Below, one piece after another: positions 51,794 through 60,003 of a DNA stretch of 64,000 nucleotides. Under the pieces are notes generated by a model. The model was not told where the DNA came from and did no database searches. It worked only from the letters and a program-made list of their open reading frames with translations. The position numbers were made by a program, and so were the translations under genes. The stretch is from assembly GCF_001465795.2 (NCBI RefSeq), contig NZ_CP013659.2, positions 2,498,501 to 2,562,500 on the forward strand, given 5' to 3'. Positions within the stretch are counted from its first letter, which is position 1; every line of letters begins with the position of its first letter. The DNA is from Planococcus rifietoensis (GTDB lineage: Bacteria; Bacillota; Bacilli; Bacillales_A; Planococcaceae).

Positions 51794-53440
51794 TTACATT
51801 CCCCAAGGCATTAGCGCCCAAATTGCGACAGCTGCAGAGACGACGACGGTGATGCCTGCGCCAATTGTGCTGTTATAACGATAAGCCTTGATATCTTTCC
51901 AGCCATGGATGCGCTCGATCAACTCGATATCGGCTTGCTTCGTCAACTTTCCGGAAAGTGCCGGAATGCGATTGGTGATATAAGAAACCACGATCAGTAA
52001 GATAAAACTTACCGGTACAGCAAGCATCGCACCGGACAGTCCCATCCCGTCTGTTACGCCATGCCCCGTTAATACGATGCTCGGGAAAACGAATGGAGAC
52101 ACGATAATATAGAGCGCCCCACCGACCACAGACGCAGCGATCGCGCCAAATTTATTCGCCTCTTTCCACCAGACGCCCACGATGATCAGCGGGGCATTGG
52201 TGACACCTGCCAGCCCGAACGCCCAAAGAATACTGACGACAAGGAAAGCGGGCGGGTTAATCGCAAGCAGGATACTCGCAATCCCTCCTGCAAAAATCGC
52301 GATAAATCCGATGCGCAAGTTTAAGCGCTGTGAGATATTCGGTTTCAATGTAGAGATGATGTCTTGTGAAATCAAGGCCCCGATCGCCAGCAAGTTTCCG
52401 CTCAATGTCGAGAGGCCAGCAGAAATTGCACCCGCAATGACAAGCGCCGTTACCCACTCTGGGTTGTAAACCATATTCAAAATGATGGTTAATTTGTCGG
52501 CATCTGCATCGGAAATCGTCACGCCTTGCGTAGTCGTTGCAAAGACGCCGACAAAGCCCATTGCATAGGTCGCCGAGAAGACCAAGCCGAGAATAAACGC
52601 AAACCAAACCATCGCAGAGCGCGCACTTTTTAGCGACGAAGCCGTGTAGACACGCATCGCCAAGTGAGGCAAGCCAAGTGCACCGATTGTCAGCGCCGGG
52701 ATAATGGAGAAATACCATTTCGGCGAGAATTGGTAATCGAAGAATGTCGGCAAAGCATCCATCATGGCCGGAACCATGTCAGAATAAAACAATGGCGGGA
52801 AGTACCAGCCTGAAGCGCCAATCGCTTTCATGATCGCGGCAAGCGGCACGATGAACATCAAGGCGATGATGACCATCTGGATAGCGGCGTTATTCGTCGC
52901 CCCGGCCATTCCACCGATTGTGATGTATCCGACAATCAAGATCCCGAAGATGAACAATCCTGTGATATACGGGATGCCAAGCAATGTCTCAAACGTAATC
53001 GCGATGCCGATCATCTGGCCAAGCGCATACATAATCGAAACCAGAATCATGAACAATGCAGCGATGATTGAAGCCGTTGTACCGTAGCGATCACGGATGA
53101 AATGAGTCGGCGAGAAGGCACCCATGCGCCGCAAACTCGTTCCGTAAATAATCGTGATCAATGGAATTGCTAAGATCAATTGAATCCATAACATGATAAA
53201 AGGAACCTGCAATTGCAAAATAAGGGCGGTAATGCCTAAAAATGTTGCCAAACTCATGTATGTAGCGGCCATCGCCAAACCATTGGTAATTGCTCCAACG
53301 TTCGATCCGCCGACGTATAGTTCCTTGGCCGATTTACTTTGGCGGTTCGAAATAAAACCGACGATATAGAACAAGACGAACGTCGCACCTACGACCACGA
53401 GTCCAAGAATTGGATTATCCAGCTGCCAGCTCTGCTCCAT
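51794..53440 (-). CDS. Sodium:solute symporter (ActP-like)
   Basis: A 548-residue SSS-family transporter with about 13 membrane helices. Family features are AKELYVGGSNVGAITNGLAMAATYMS shortened at both ends, GALGLPHLAMRVYTA, AGAISAGLSTLSGNLLAIGALISQD and FGLAGVTNAPLII. Relatives (ActP, VC2705-type) take up acetate or other monocarboxylates with Na+. It is preceded by a small symporter subunit gene and followed by an acyl-CoA synthetase, which strengthens the carboxylate role. AGGAAG lies before the ATG. Confidence 0.9.
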   Translation of the reverse strand: MEQSWQLDNPILGLVVVGATFVLFYIVGFISNRQSKSAKELYVGGSNVGAITNGLAMAATYMSLATFLGITALILQLQVPFIMLWIQLILAIPLITIIYGTSLRRMGAFSPTHFIRDRYGTTASIIAALFMILVSIMYALGQMIGIAITFETLLGIPYITGLFIFGILIVGYITIGGMAGATNNAAIQMVIIALMFIVPLAAIMKAIGASGWYFPPLFYSDMVPAMMDALPTFFDYQFSPKWYFSIIPALTIGALGLPHLAMRVYTASSLKSARSAMVWFAFILGLVFSATYAMGFVGVFATTTQGVTISDADADKLTIILNMVYNPEWVTALVIAGAISAGLSTLSGNLLAIGALISQDIISTLKPNISQRLNLRIGFIAIFAGGIASILLAINPPAFLVVSILWAFGLAGVTNAPLIIVGVWWKEANKFGAIAASVVGGALYIIVSPFVFPSIVLTGHGVTDGMGLSGAMLAVPVSFILLIVVSYITNRIPALSGKLTKQADIELIERIHGWKDIKAYRYNSTIGAGITVVVSAAVAIWALMPWGM

Positions 53441-53443
53441 CGC

Positions 53444-53716
53444 TTACACTTCCTTTGCTTCGTCGGCATGGCCGAGCGTGTCATTTTCTCTTTCAATCTC
53501 ATCGTCAATTCGGTTGCCGATTTTCCCGGCCACAAGCGTCAGCAGGAAAACGCCAAACCAGCCCATTAAAATAGGAACGATGTACATAACCGGAAAGCCG
53601 AATAACATGGCGTCGACTGGAAAAATAGAAAAGATCAATCCGACATTTCCCACCAGAATAAACGCTGCCGTCATCCAAATCGTAAATTGGACTTCTTTTT
53701 TGTACGCTCTCATCAT
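53444..53716 (-). CDS. Small subunit of the sodium:solute symporter
   Basis: About 90 residues with two membrane helices (FTIWMTAAFILVGNVGLIFSIF shortened, MYIVPILMGWFGVFLLTLVAG) and a charged C-terminus (NRIDDEIERENDTLGHADE). Small two-helix proteins of this sort (DUF485/DUF4212 groups) sit before ActP-like symporters and form a complex. The ATG at 53716 or 53713 follows GGAGGGG. The symporter gene starts 3 bp past its stop. Confidence 0.78.
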   Translation of the reverse strand: MMRAYKKEVQFTIWMTAAFILVGNVGLIFSIFPVDAMLFGFPVMYIVPILMGWFGVFLLTLVAGKIGNRIDDEIERENDTLGHADEAKEV

Positions 53717-53759
53717 TTTCCCCTCCAAATTGTGTAATTTCTCTCTTCATACACCCCAG

Positions 53760-53777
53760 ACTGAGCGTTCGCTCAGT
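53760..53777. promoter_or_regulatory. Operator-like palindrome before the carboxylate operon
   Basis: ACTGAGCGTTCGCTCAGT is a perfect 8+8 inverted repeat with a TT centre, 43 bp before the first ATG. Its design, TGAGCG(tt)CGCTCA, is like operators of TetR-type regulators of acyl-CoA metabolism (FadR type). The binding protein is not in the window. Confidence 0.65.
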
Positions 53778-53828
53778 TTTTATGCACGCAATCCCCCTTT
53801 AAAATTTAGTGTCGTAATAACTCCCTTG

Positions 53829-53858
53829 ATTGTAACCGCTTGCATAAATGATAGTCAA
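53829..53858 (-). promoter_or_regulatory. Promoter of the carboxylate operon overlapped by a cre site
   Basis: On the minus strand TTGACT (53853-53858), an 18-bp spacer and TACAAT (53829-53834). TGTAACCGCTTGCA at 53831-53844 matches the CcpA consensus at 13 of 14 positions and overlaps the -10 box, so glucose repression is likely. Bacillus acetyl-CoA synthetase genes are known to be under CcpA control. Confidence 0.7.
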
Positions 53859-53859
53859 C

Positions 53860-54132
53860 TGAATTTTTTTAAAATTTAAACAATTATATTAATAACCTAT
53901 TTGAACTACTTTTCTGTTCAAATAGCGTACCAATTAAGCTATTTATACCTCTATTGCTTGTACAAAACACTTTAATTTTTTGCTCCAACTGCCAAGCAAT
54001 CGCTATATAAATATACATTTGATTCAAACTAAAAAAGAATATCTGCAATAAAATCCATGCATAAAAACGTTTAATTATTCATTCAACTTTTAAGCTCTCA
54101 TTCTATATTCATCTATTCTAGAGAAATGCACA
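53860..54132. other. AT-rich gene-free stretch
   Basis: No gene is supported. It contains the hairpin ATTTGAAC(9)GTTCAAAT at 53899-53923 and an inverted pair ATTGCTTG / CAAGCAAT at about 53955-54001. It lies between the start of the carboxylate operon and the terminator of the CmpX-like gene. Confidence 0.5.
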
Positions 54133-54170
54133 AAAAAACTGCGCCTAGGCATATGCCAGGCGCAGCTGAA
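54133..54170 (-). terminator. Terminator of the CmpX-like gene
   Basis: CTGCGCCTGGC and GCCTAGGCGCAG pair around ATAT on the minus strand, followed by T7. Confidence 0.9.
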
Positions 54171-54176
54171 GATGAC

Positions 54177-55427
54177 TTACATATTCGGTTTATTGTCTTC
54201 TTCTTTCATTTTCTTTTCCATTTTAGCCAATTGGTTTTTCGCAAAGTCGCGGCCGCCAATTCCGAATGCGATGGCGAAAGCAACTGCAAGTCCTGCAATG
54301 ATGAACAGGAAGGCCAAGTTGACAATGTTTGAAGCGAAGTTCAATTGGTCGAGCGTCATGAAAATCGCAATGATGAAGATTGCATATTTCACGATGCCAC
54401 CGAACAATCTATTCCCCGAAGCACGGGTAATGTAATTGCCGAGCATGCTGCCTCCGATTAGCCCAAGAGCAAGGATGATCAATGAACTGATCAATAGCGG
54501 CAAGTAAGCAATGATGGCGCTGCCGATCGAATTCAAAACATCGAGCTTCAAGACATTCATGGCTTCGACCACAAAGAAAATGATGATGATTGCCTGGACG
54601 ACTTTGCCGATGATCTGGGCAATATCAAACGATGGCTCTTTGTTCTTGTCAGGGCTCAAGTAAGAAGAAAAGCGGTTGATTCCTGTGCCATTCAATAGGC
54701 CAATTAATAGATCTGCAACAAATTTTGCGATGAATACACCTGCAAGGATGAGGATGATGCCGACAAAGATATTCGGGATCATGCCCAGCACTTGGTTGAG
54801 CATTGATACGATCGGTTGTGAAATCGACTCAATATTCAAGGTTTCGAGCGCTACTGTGACGATTGGGATCAGTACGATAACGAAGACTACATTCGCCAAC
54901 ACTTTAGCAAGTGTGTTTTGATCGCTTGGAGCGACTCGCTCGTTCGTGCCCGATTTATTGGTCATTTTATTGAACCATTTGTCGATGTTCATCGTGGCCA
55001 ATACGCTTTCAACCAACTTCTTGACGAATTTCGCGATAAAGTAGCCAATCACCAAAATCAGGAGCGCCATGAACAGGTTCGGCAAGAATGCCAGGAATTT
55101 GTCCATCATGTTCGAGATCGGCTGGGCGACATTATGCATGTCGAGCGCTTGCAATACACTTGGAATAAACAGGATGAAAATCAAATAATAAAGAATTTTT
55201 CCAATAGAGTCCAGTTTGTCATCCGCATCTTCCTTTGTCTTGGCCATATGGCCTTTCACCATGGCGTTGTCAGCACCGAGTTTTTTCAACCCTTTCGAGA
55301 AAATTGCTTTGACGATTGTAGCGACAAGCCACGCGACAACAAGCAATAACAGGGCACCGAGAATGTTCGGAATGTAATTGATGATCGTATTCCCGACATT
55401 CTGGAATGAATTGGTTACATCATTCAA
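54177..55427 (-). CDS. CmpX-like mechanosensitive-channel-type membrane protein
   Basis: About 416 residues with ten or more hydrophobic segments in repeated blocks: IPNILGALLLLVVAWLVATIVKA shortened, LPNLFMALLILVIGYFIAKFV, IPNIFVGIILILAGVFIAKFV and LPLLISSLIILALGLIGG. These four copies are the conserved TM-helix repeat found in MscS-related proteins such as CmpX. The TTG at 55427 is favoured, since AAAGGAG lies 9 bp upstream; the ATG at 55436 would abut the binding site. A role in osmotic or membrane-stress sensing is likely but unproven. Confidence 0.82.
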   Translation of the reverse strand: MNDVTNSFQNVGNTIINYIPNILGALLLLVVAWLVATIVKAIFSKGLKKLGADNAMVKGHMAKTKEDADDKLDSIGKILYYLIFILFIPSVLQALDMHNVAQPISNMMDKFLAFLPNLFMALLILVIGYFIAKFVKKLVESVLATMNIDKWFNKMTNKSGTNERVAPSDQNTLAKVLANVVFVIVLIPIVTVALETLNIESISQPIVSMLNQVLGMIPNIFVGIILILAGVFIAKFVADLLIGLLNGTGINRFSSYLSPDKNKEPSFDIAQIIGKVVQAIIIIFFVVEAMNVLKLDVLNSIGSAIIAYLPLLISSLIILALGLIGGSMLGNYITRASGNRLFGGIVKYAIFIIAIFMTLDQLNFASNIVNLAFLFIIAGLAVAFAIAFGIGGRDFAKNQLAKMEKKMKEEDNKPNM

Positions 55428-55565
55428 ATGTGTCATCTCCTTTACAATTTAGTGGTTCATTTTTAGTATCCCCCCTTATATTTTTTCCTAAACGCAATGT
55501 GGCGCCATTCCAGCATTAATGCCAATTTAATTTTTAAAGTGCATCGCGCTTTTTCCGAACACGGC

Positions 55566-55598
55566 AAAAAACCGCCGGCGGGAATCCCACCGGCGGTT
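55566..55598 (-). terminator. Terminator of the two-component operon
   Basis: ACCGCCGGTGGG and CCCGCCGGCGGT pair around ATT on the minus strand, then T6. Confidence 0.9.
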
Positions 55599-55614
55599 AC
55601 TAGTATTCGTTCAT

Positions 55615-57762
55615 CTATTGATGATTCGGCAACAGGACGGTTACTTTGAATAAGTCTCCGTCCACCTCTAGTTTCATCTGCCCGCCATGAAGATCCACGA
55701 TGGACTGGGCGATAGCAAGCCCGAGCCCTGAGCCTTGAGTCTTGCGCGCAGTATCTCCGCGTTTAAAGCGCTCGAGCAATTCTTCGGTGTTATCGCCCAG
55801 TTCATAGCGTGTGACATTTTTCATCGTCATGGCTAGTTCACCAGCTCCTTGTGTCAGCCCAATATAGACACGGCTCCCCGGCAATGAATACTTGGTGGCG
55901 TTCAAGATCAAATTGTCGAGTAACCGCCACCACTTCTGGCCGTCGACCGAAGCATATACAGGATGGTCCGGCGCTGTGATGCGGACGTCGAGTTCCGCTT
56001 CTACCACAGCTTCCTCGTGCTCTGCCAAAGCTTGTGTGACCAGTTGCTTCATATCCAAGCGCTGTTTAGTCAGTTCTGCGTTTCCGCTTGCCATTTTTGA
56101 TACTTCGAACAAATCTTCGATAAGCACTTTTAACCGCTCTGATTTCCGGTCCAGTATGTCGACGTATTTGCGCCGTTCTTCGTCTGCGAGATCCTCGTTC
56201 TTCAATAGATCCGTATAGGTGATGATCGAAGTGAGCGGCGTGCGAAGATCGTGGCTGACATTGGTGATCAACTCGGTTTTCAAGCGTTCGCTTTTTGCCC
56301 GTTCAGATACTGACGACTTATAGCCTTCCCGCAACACATTCAAATGTTCAGCGTGGCGGCTTAGCGGCGACTTGCCCTTCACTTTCAATTCCGCGCCTAA
56401 GCTTCCGGCAGCCAGCTGTTCAGTTCCTTGCAGCAGCCGGTTCAAATACCCAAAGCGCGTCATCAAAAATAGCAGCGACGGCAGCCCGATCAATAATGTA
56501 GCCGGCAGCCAGACGATTGCCAAGACTGGTTGAAACACCATGAGCGCAGTCCCCGCGCCCCATAAAAACATCACTGCGAGCACCCAACTCATCTGGAATC
56601 CGAGAGTGCGGTTGAGAAATGCATCTTTTGCCGAATAAATTTGGGAAGCAGTGAAACTATGTTGAAGTTCTTCTTTAAAACGACTCCATCTACCGAAATG
56701 CTGCCATAGCCAAATTGCCTGTAATATAGTCAGCGACAAGAACAACACTGTAAACGCTAGTGAGATGAAAACCTCCATGAACGAGCCATTCCCCGCTCCC
56801 CATGGCCTTGTTAAAACCCTCGCAAAATAATCCGCAGCGACTAAAGAAAGTACTGCCGATACAGCGAACCCACTAAGCTTCCACTCGACAGCAAGTTTTC
56901 GCCATTTGTGATAGCTGGTTAATTCCGTATACCAAGCTGTCCTGATCGGACGCTTTTTAAATAGCCACCATGCACTGCCTACTGTTGCTGCCAACAAAAA
57001 ATACAGGAAGAACTTGAGCAGATGGAATTGGTTTATTCCACTGAGGACCGCAGCTCCGGCTAATCCTTTTTCCGGTATTTGAATGACGCCTGAAAAGCGG
57101 TTATCGGCCAGCGTACTGTTGGTATCGTCGTATGGAAAGTCAAAACTCCAATAGCCATTGCTGAAATAAAGCGGCTCTTGCGCAGAATACACTTGTTCAA
57201 AAAAAGGCTCATCGCTGATTGTGCCTTTGGTGAATACTTCACCAGTGTCCAAATCTCGTAATTGATAGGCATAGCCAGAAGCTTGGCCTTCAAATTGGCC
57301 TTGCTGCGCTGCCAATTGCTGGAGCGCTTCTGCATAATCCGCTTCGCGTTGCTCGATAATGGCTTTTTTCACTGCTTCATTGTCCGAAAAACTTTCACGT
57401 ACAGCCGAAATGTCCTCCGCGCGCTGCTCTTCCAATTCTTTCACTAAAGAGCTATCGCCTTCTTCCTCAGCTGCTGAAACCGCATCCGCATATTGATCCC
57501 GGACCGCCTGAATCTGGTCAGTCAGGGAATTATGATCCATGCGGTACTGGTCGATTTCCCAGGAAGCGACCGATTGATCAACGGTAGATGTCGGCGGTGC
57601 CAGTTCGAACAATAGCAGCCCTTCCGTGAACCTGGCAAAATCATAATGAAACTCTTCTGTGTCCGTATAAGTCTTGCCAAAATAATCCGTTCCTTTTTCC
57701 ACGACGGTCCACACGCACAAGAGCAACAAGGAAAGGCCTGCAAGCCACATCCATTTCTTCAT
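55615..57762 (-). CDS. Membrane sensor histidine kinase
   Basis: A 715-residue kinase. A first membrane helix (residues 5-22) is followed by a large extracellular, acidic and coiled-coil-rich domain to about 245 (QIQAVRDQYADAVSAAEEEG). Several membrane helices lie between about 250 and 430. Then come a HisKA domain with His504 in NVSHDLRTPLTS and an ATPase domain with DNLILNATKYS, and GSGLGLAIAQSIV. AAAGGAG lies 9 bp before the ATG. It pairs with the upstream response regulator. The signal is unknown; the coiled coil and multi-helix region are unusual. Confidence 0.9.
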   Translation of the reverse strand: MKKWMWLAGLSLLLLCVWTVVEKGTDYFGKTYTDTEEFHYDFARFTEGLLLFELAPPTSTVDQSVASWEIDQYRMDHNSLTDQIQAVRDQYADAVSAAEEEGDSSLVKELEEQRAEDISAVRESFSDNEAVKKAIIEQREADYAEALQQLAAQQGQFEGQASGYAYQLRDLDTGEVFTKGTISDEPFFEQVYSAQEPLYFSNGYWSFDFPYDDTNSTLADNRFSGVIQIPEKGLAGAAVLSGINQFHLLKFFLYFLLAATVGSAWWLFKKRPIRTAWYTELTSYHKWRKLAVEWKLSGFAVSAVLSLVAADYFARVLTRPWGAGNGSFMEVFISLAFTVLFLSLTILQAIWLWQHFGRWSRFKEELQHSFTASQIYSAKDAFLNRTLGFQMSWVLAVMFLWGAGTALMVFQPVLAIVWLPATLLIGLPSLLFLMTRFGYLNRLLQGTEQLAAGSLGAELKVKGKSPLSRHAEHLNVLREGYKSSVSERAKSERLKTELITNVSHDLRTPLTSIITYTDLLKNEDLADEERRKYVDILDRKSERLKVLIEDLFEVSKMASGNAELTKQRLDMKQLVTQALAEHEEAVVEAELDVRITAPDHPVYASVDGQKWWRLLDNLILNATKYSLPGSRVYIGLTQGAGELAMTMKNVTRYELGDNTEELLERFKRGDTARKTQGSGLGLAIAQSIVDLHGGQMKLEVDGDLFKVTVLLPNHQ

Positions 57763-57763
57763 A

Positions 57764-57922
57764 TTATAAGTCTCCTTTTGTTAAGTGGCGAAGCGTGGCA
57801 AGCAAGTCTTCCGGTGATTTGATGACAAAGTCCAAAATAAAAGAAGAGCAGTAGACAAGGCATATCGCAGCCACAGCGATAGCAGCGACCGACCAAAGAT
57901 CATTTTTCCATTTTGTAGCCAA
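57764..57922 (-). CDS. Possible 52-residue membrane peptide between regulator and kinase genes
   Basis: An uninterrupted frame overlaps the response regulator stop by 23 bp and ends 1 bp before the kinase ATG. It begins at TTG 57922 (AGGTGG 9 bp upstream) and encodes LWSVAAIAVAAICLVYCSSF, one hydrophobic helix, then a charged tail DFVIKSPEDLLATLRHLTKG. The fit between the two genes suggests a real coupled gene, but the rare start and lack of a known family keep this tentative. Confidence 0.5.
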   Translation of the reverse strand: MATKWKNDLWSVAAIAVAAICLVYCSSFILDFVIKSPEDLLATLRHLTKGDL

Positions 57923-58592
57923 TGCCCCACACCACCTTCACATACCTTGGATTTTTCGGATCCGCTTCGATCTTCTCCCGAATTTTGCGAATGTGCACAG
58001 CGACAATGTTTTCTGCATTGTATGCTGGCTCACGCCAGACACGCTCGTAAATCTCGCCGATGGAAAAGACACGGCCTGGATGCTGCATCAATAATTCAGT
58101 TATATTGAATTCTGTCGGTGTCATGCGAATTTCTGCACCGTCTACCGTAACCGTTTTCGACTCCGAATCCAGCCGCAATCCGTCGATTTCGAGTGCAAGG
58201 CCGGACTGCCCATAATTACCAAGCATCACGTAACGTCGGAGTTGTGATTTCACCCGTGCCATCAATTCCATCGGATGGAAAGGCTTGGTCACATAATCAT
58301 CCGCGCCGATTGACAAGCCATGAATTTTATCGGAATCCTCGCTTCTGGCACTCAGCATGATGATCGGGATATTGCGTTTTTCACGAATCTTAAATGTCGA
58401 ATGGATGCCGTCAAGTTTCGGCATCATGATATCCATGATGACCAGATGCACTTGCGTCGTTTCCAACAAATCGAGTGCTTCCTGTCCATCTGCAGCCCCT
58501 ACGACCAGAAAGCCTTCATTTTTCAAATAGATGCTGATGCCTTCCCGGATTTCCTGGTCATCATCTGCCACCATGACTGTCAGCTGTTCCAC
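57900..58592 (-). CDS. OmpR-family response regulator
   Basis: About 230 residues. A receiver domain holds acidic DDD near the start, the phosphate acceptor Asp54 in VIMDIMMPKLDG, and Lys in DDYVTKPF. The C-terminal winged helix carries RMTPTEFNITELLMQHPGRVFS shortened and VAVHIRKIREKIE with VWGIGYKME at the end. It is phosphorylated by the kinase encoded downstream and binds DNA. The GTG at 58592 is chosen because AGGTGG lies 5 bp upstream; a GTG 9 bp earlier overlaps that site. Targets are not known. Confidence 0.92.
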   Translation of the reverse strand: MEQLTVMVADDDQEIREGISIYLKNEGFLVVGAADGQEALDLLETTQVHLVIMDIMMPKLDGIHSTFKIREKRNIPIIMLSARSEDSDKIHGLSIGADDYVTKPFHPMELMARVKSQLRRYVMLGNYGQSGLALEIDGLRLDSESKTVTVDGAEIRMTPTEFNITELLMQHPGRVFSIGEIYERVWREPAYNAENIVAVHIRKIREKIEADPKNPRYVKVVWGIGYKMEK

Positions 58593-58672
58593 ACGTCCCA
58601 CCTCTTTTCATTTCTGGCTTAAGTATAAAGTGAAATTCTTAAGCGAAGCTCATTCAAATTCTGAAGAAATTC

Positions 58673-59536
58673 TTAAGCTTTGCGGTTTTTGCCGAATGCG
58701 AGCAGTGCAATGCCGCCAATCAACAAAACGACCCCAATCCAAGACTGTCCGCTTAACGCTTCACCGACTACAGCAACTCCCAATACAGAAGCTGTCAGCG
58801 GCTCTGCCAATGATAGAGTGACCGCAGAAGAGGAAGGAATGGCTTTCAATCCGCTCGAAAACAATAAATAAGCGAGGCTCGTTGCAGCAAGGCCTAAATA
58901 AGCCACTATCACCAAGTTTTGCGGCAACGCTAAATAGCCGATATCCAGGAAAAACAGGAACGGTACTAAACCGAGACCGCTAAGCGAAAAAACCACCGCA
59001 ACTGCAGGCACGACTTCCATGAGGCCTAAGACATTCTTGCTGAACATGGCGTATCCTGCAAACGCCAATCCTGCTAGCAAGCCCAGCAACACGCCGAGTG
59101 GATCGACGATATAACTGTCTCGGTTCGCAAAAAGCAAAATACAGCCGACGACCGATAAGACGCTTGAAAATACCCATACGCGATCGGGCTTGCGCTTCAA
59201 GATGAGCGCTTCCAATATTCCCGAAAAAGCGGGTGCACTACCGATTGCCACGACGGTTCCGATCGCAACTCCCGTCAATTGGACGGCCGAAAAAAAGAAC
59301 GGCTGGAACAAGGCCATGCACAATGCCGAAAGCCCGACCCAAAGCCACGGAATTTGTGCGCCCTTTAACTGGCCTGAAATCCACACAAAGATTAGAAGGC
59401 CAAAACCGCCGATTGCAAGGCGCGCTGCCCCGATTGTCAACGGATGGGCTTCTCCCACTAGAAAAGTCTGCGCTGTCCCTGTCGTTCCCCAAAGCATTGC
59501 CGCGAATAATACCCATATGTATGCTTTCATTTGCAT
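58673..59536 (-). CDS. DMT-superfamily EamA transporter
   Basis: The 287-residue protein has ten membrane helices in two EamA halves (WVLFAAMLWGTTGTAQTFLVG, VGSAPAFSGILEALIL; second LGVLLGLLAGLAFAGYAMF and SLAEPLTASVLGVAVVGEAL). These transporters export small metabolites. The substrate is unknown. It is a separate gene next to the two-component system, transcribed in the same direction, with no clear terminator of its own before it. Confidence 0.87.
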   Translation of the reverse strand: MQMKAYIWVLFAAMLWGTTGTAQTFLVGEAHPLTIGAARLAIGGFGLLIFVWISGQLKGAQIPWLWVGLSALCMALFQPFFFSAVQLTGVAIGTVVAIGSAPAFSGILEALILKRKPDRVWVFSSVLSVVGCILLFANRDSYIVDPLGVLLGLLAGLAFAGYAMFSKNVLGLMEVVPAVAVVFSLSGLGLVPFLFFLDIGYLALPQNLVIVAYLGLAATSLAYLLFSSGLKAIPSSSAVTLSLAEPLTASVLGVAVVGEALSGQSWIGVVLLIGGIALLAFGKNRKA

Positions 59537-59661
59537 CAGTTTCCACCGCTTTCTCTCTGTAAAGTTTTATATGTTTTAAAGCATAGCTGGAAAACGCCCA
59601 TGCTTGTACTAGATTATGGAAAATTCGTCCACTCTTCTAAACATACCACGGCACGGATGGT

Positions 59662-59690
59662 TTGAGATAGGGTTCAAATAGCTTTATAAT
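59662..59690 (+). promoter_or_regulatory. Promoter of the small HTH gene
   Basis: TTGAGA (59662-59667) and TATAAT (59685-59690) with a 17-bp spacer, 25 bp before the ATG. Confidence 0.7.
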
Positions 59691-59715
59691 AGAAAGAAAA
59701 AGAGGAGGCGATCGC

Positions 59716-59946
59716 ATGTATATGACAGTCCCGGAAACTGCCGTTTTTTTGTCGATGCCGGAAGAGCAAGTCAACCGCTACGTACTTGAAGGCCGGATTC
59801 GCGCAGTCCATGACGGAGAACAATACTTGATCAACACCTCCCAATTCGAAAGCCATTTCCAACAGCTGGAAGTTGCCAAACTGGAGCTGGAAGAGTGGCG
59901 CGCTACGCCAATCCCTGATGATATCGATATTAAAGACGAGGATTGA
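59716..59946 (+). CDS. Small excisionase-like helix-turn-helix protein
   Basis: The 76-residue protein starts MYMTVPETAVFLSMPEEQVN and continues YVLEGRIRAVHDGEQYLINT, the pattern of excisionase/MerR-like winged helix DNA-binding domains, and ends in an acidic tail (DDIDIKDED). AGAGGAGG lies 7 bp before the ATG and the promoter is good, so it is expressed. No integrase or phage gene is near, so it is more likely a conserved cytoplasmic protein of Bacillales than an excisionase. Confidence 0.75.
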   Translation: MYMTVPETAVFLSMPEEQVNRYVLEGRIRAVHDGEQYLINTSQFESHFQQLEVAKLELEEWRATPIPDDIDIKDED

Positions 59947-59954
59947 CGAAACGC

Positions 59955-59992
59955 AAAAAAGATCGGAGCCATTTAGGCTTCGATCTTTTTTT
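59955..59992. terminator. Bidirectional terminator between small HTH gene and metX
   Basis: AAAGATCGGAGCC pairs with GGCTTCGATCTTT around ATTTA, with A6 and T7 on either side. Confidence 0.88.
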
Positions 59993-60003
59993 GATGAACA
60001 AGT

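Noticed and set aside
59716..59946. Excisionase-like protein as sign of a prophage
   Set aside because: No integrase, attachment repeats or phage genes are near; it has its own promoter and terminator among housekeeping genes.
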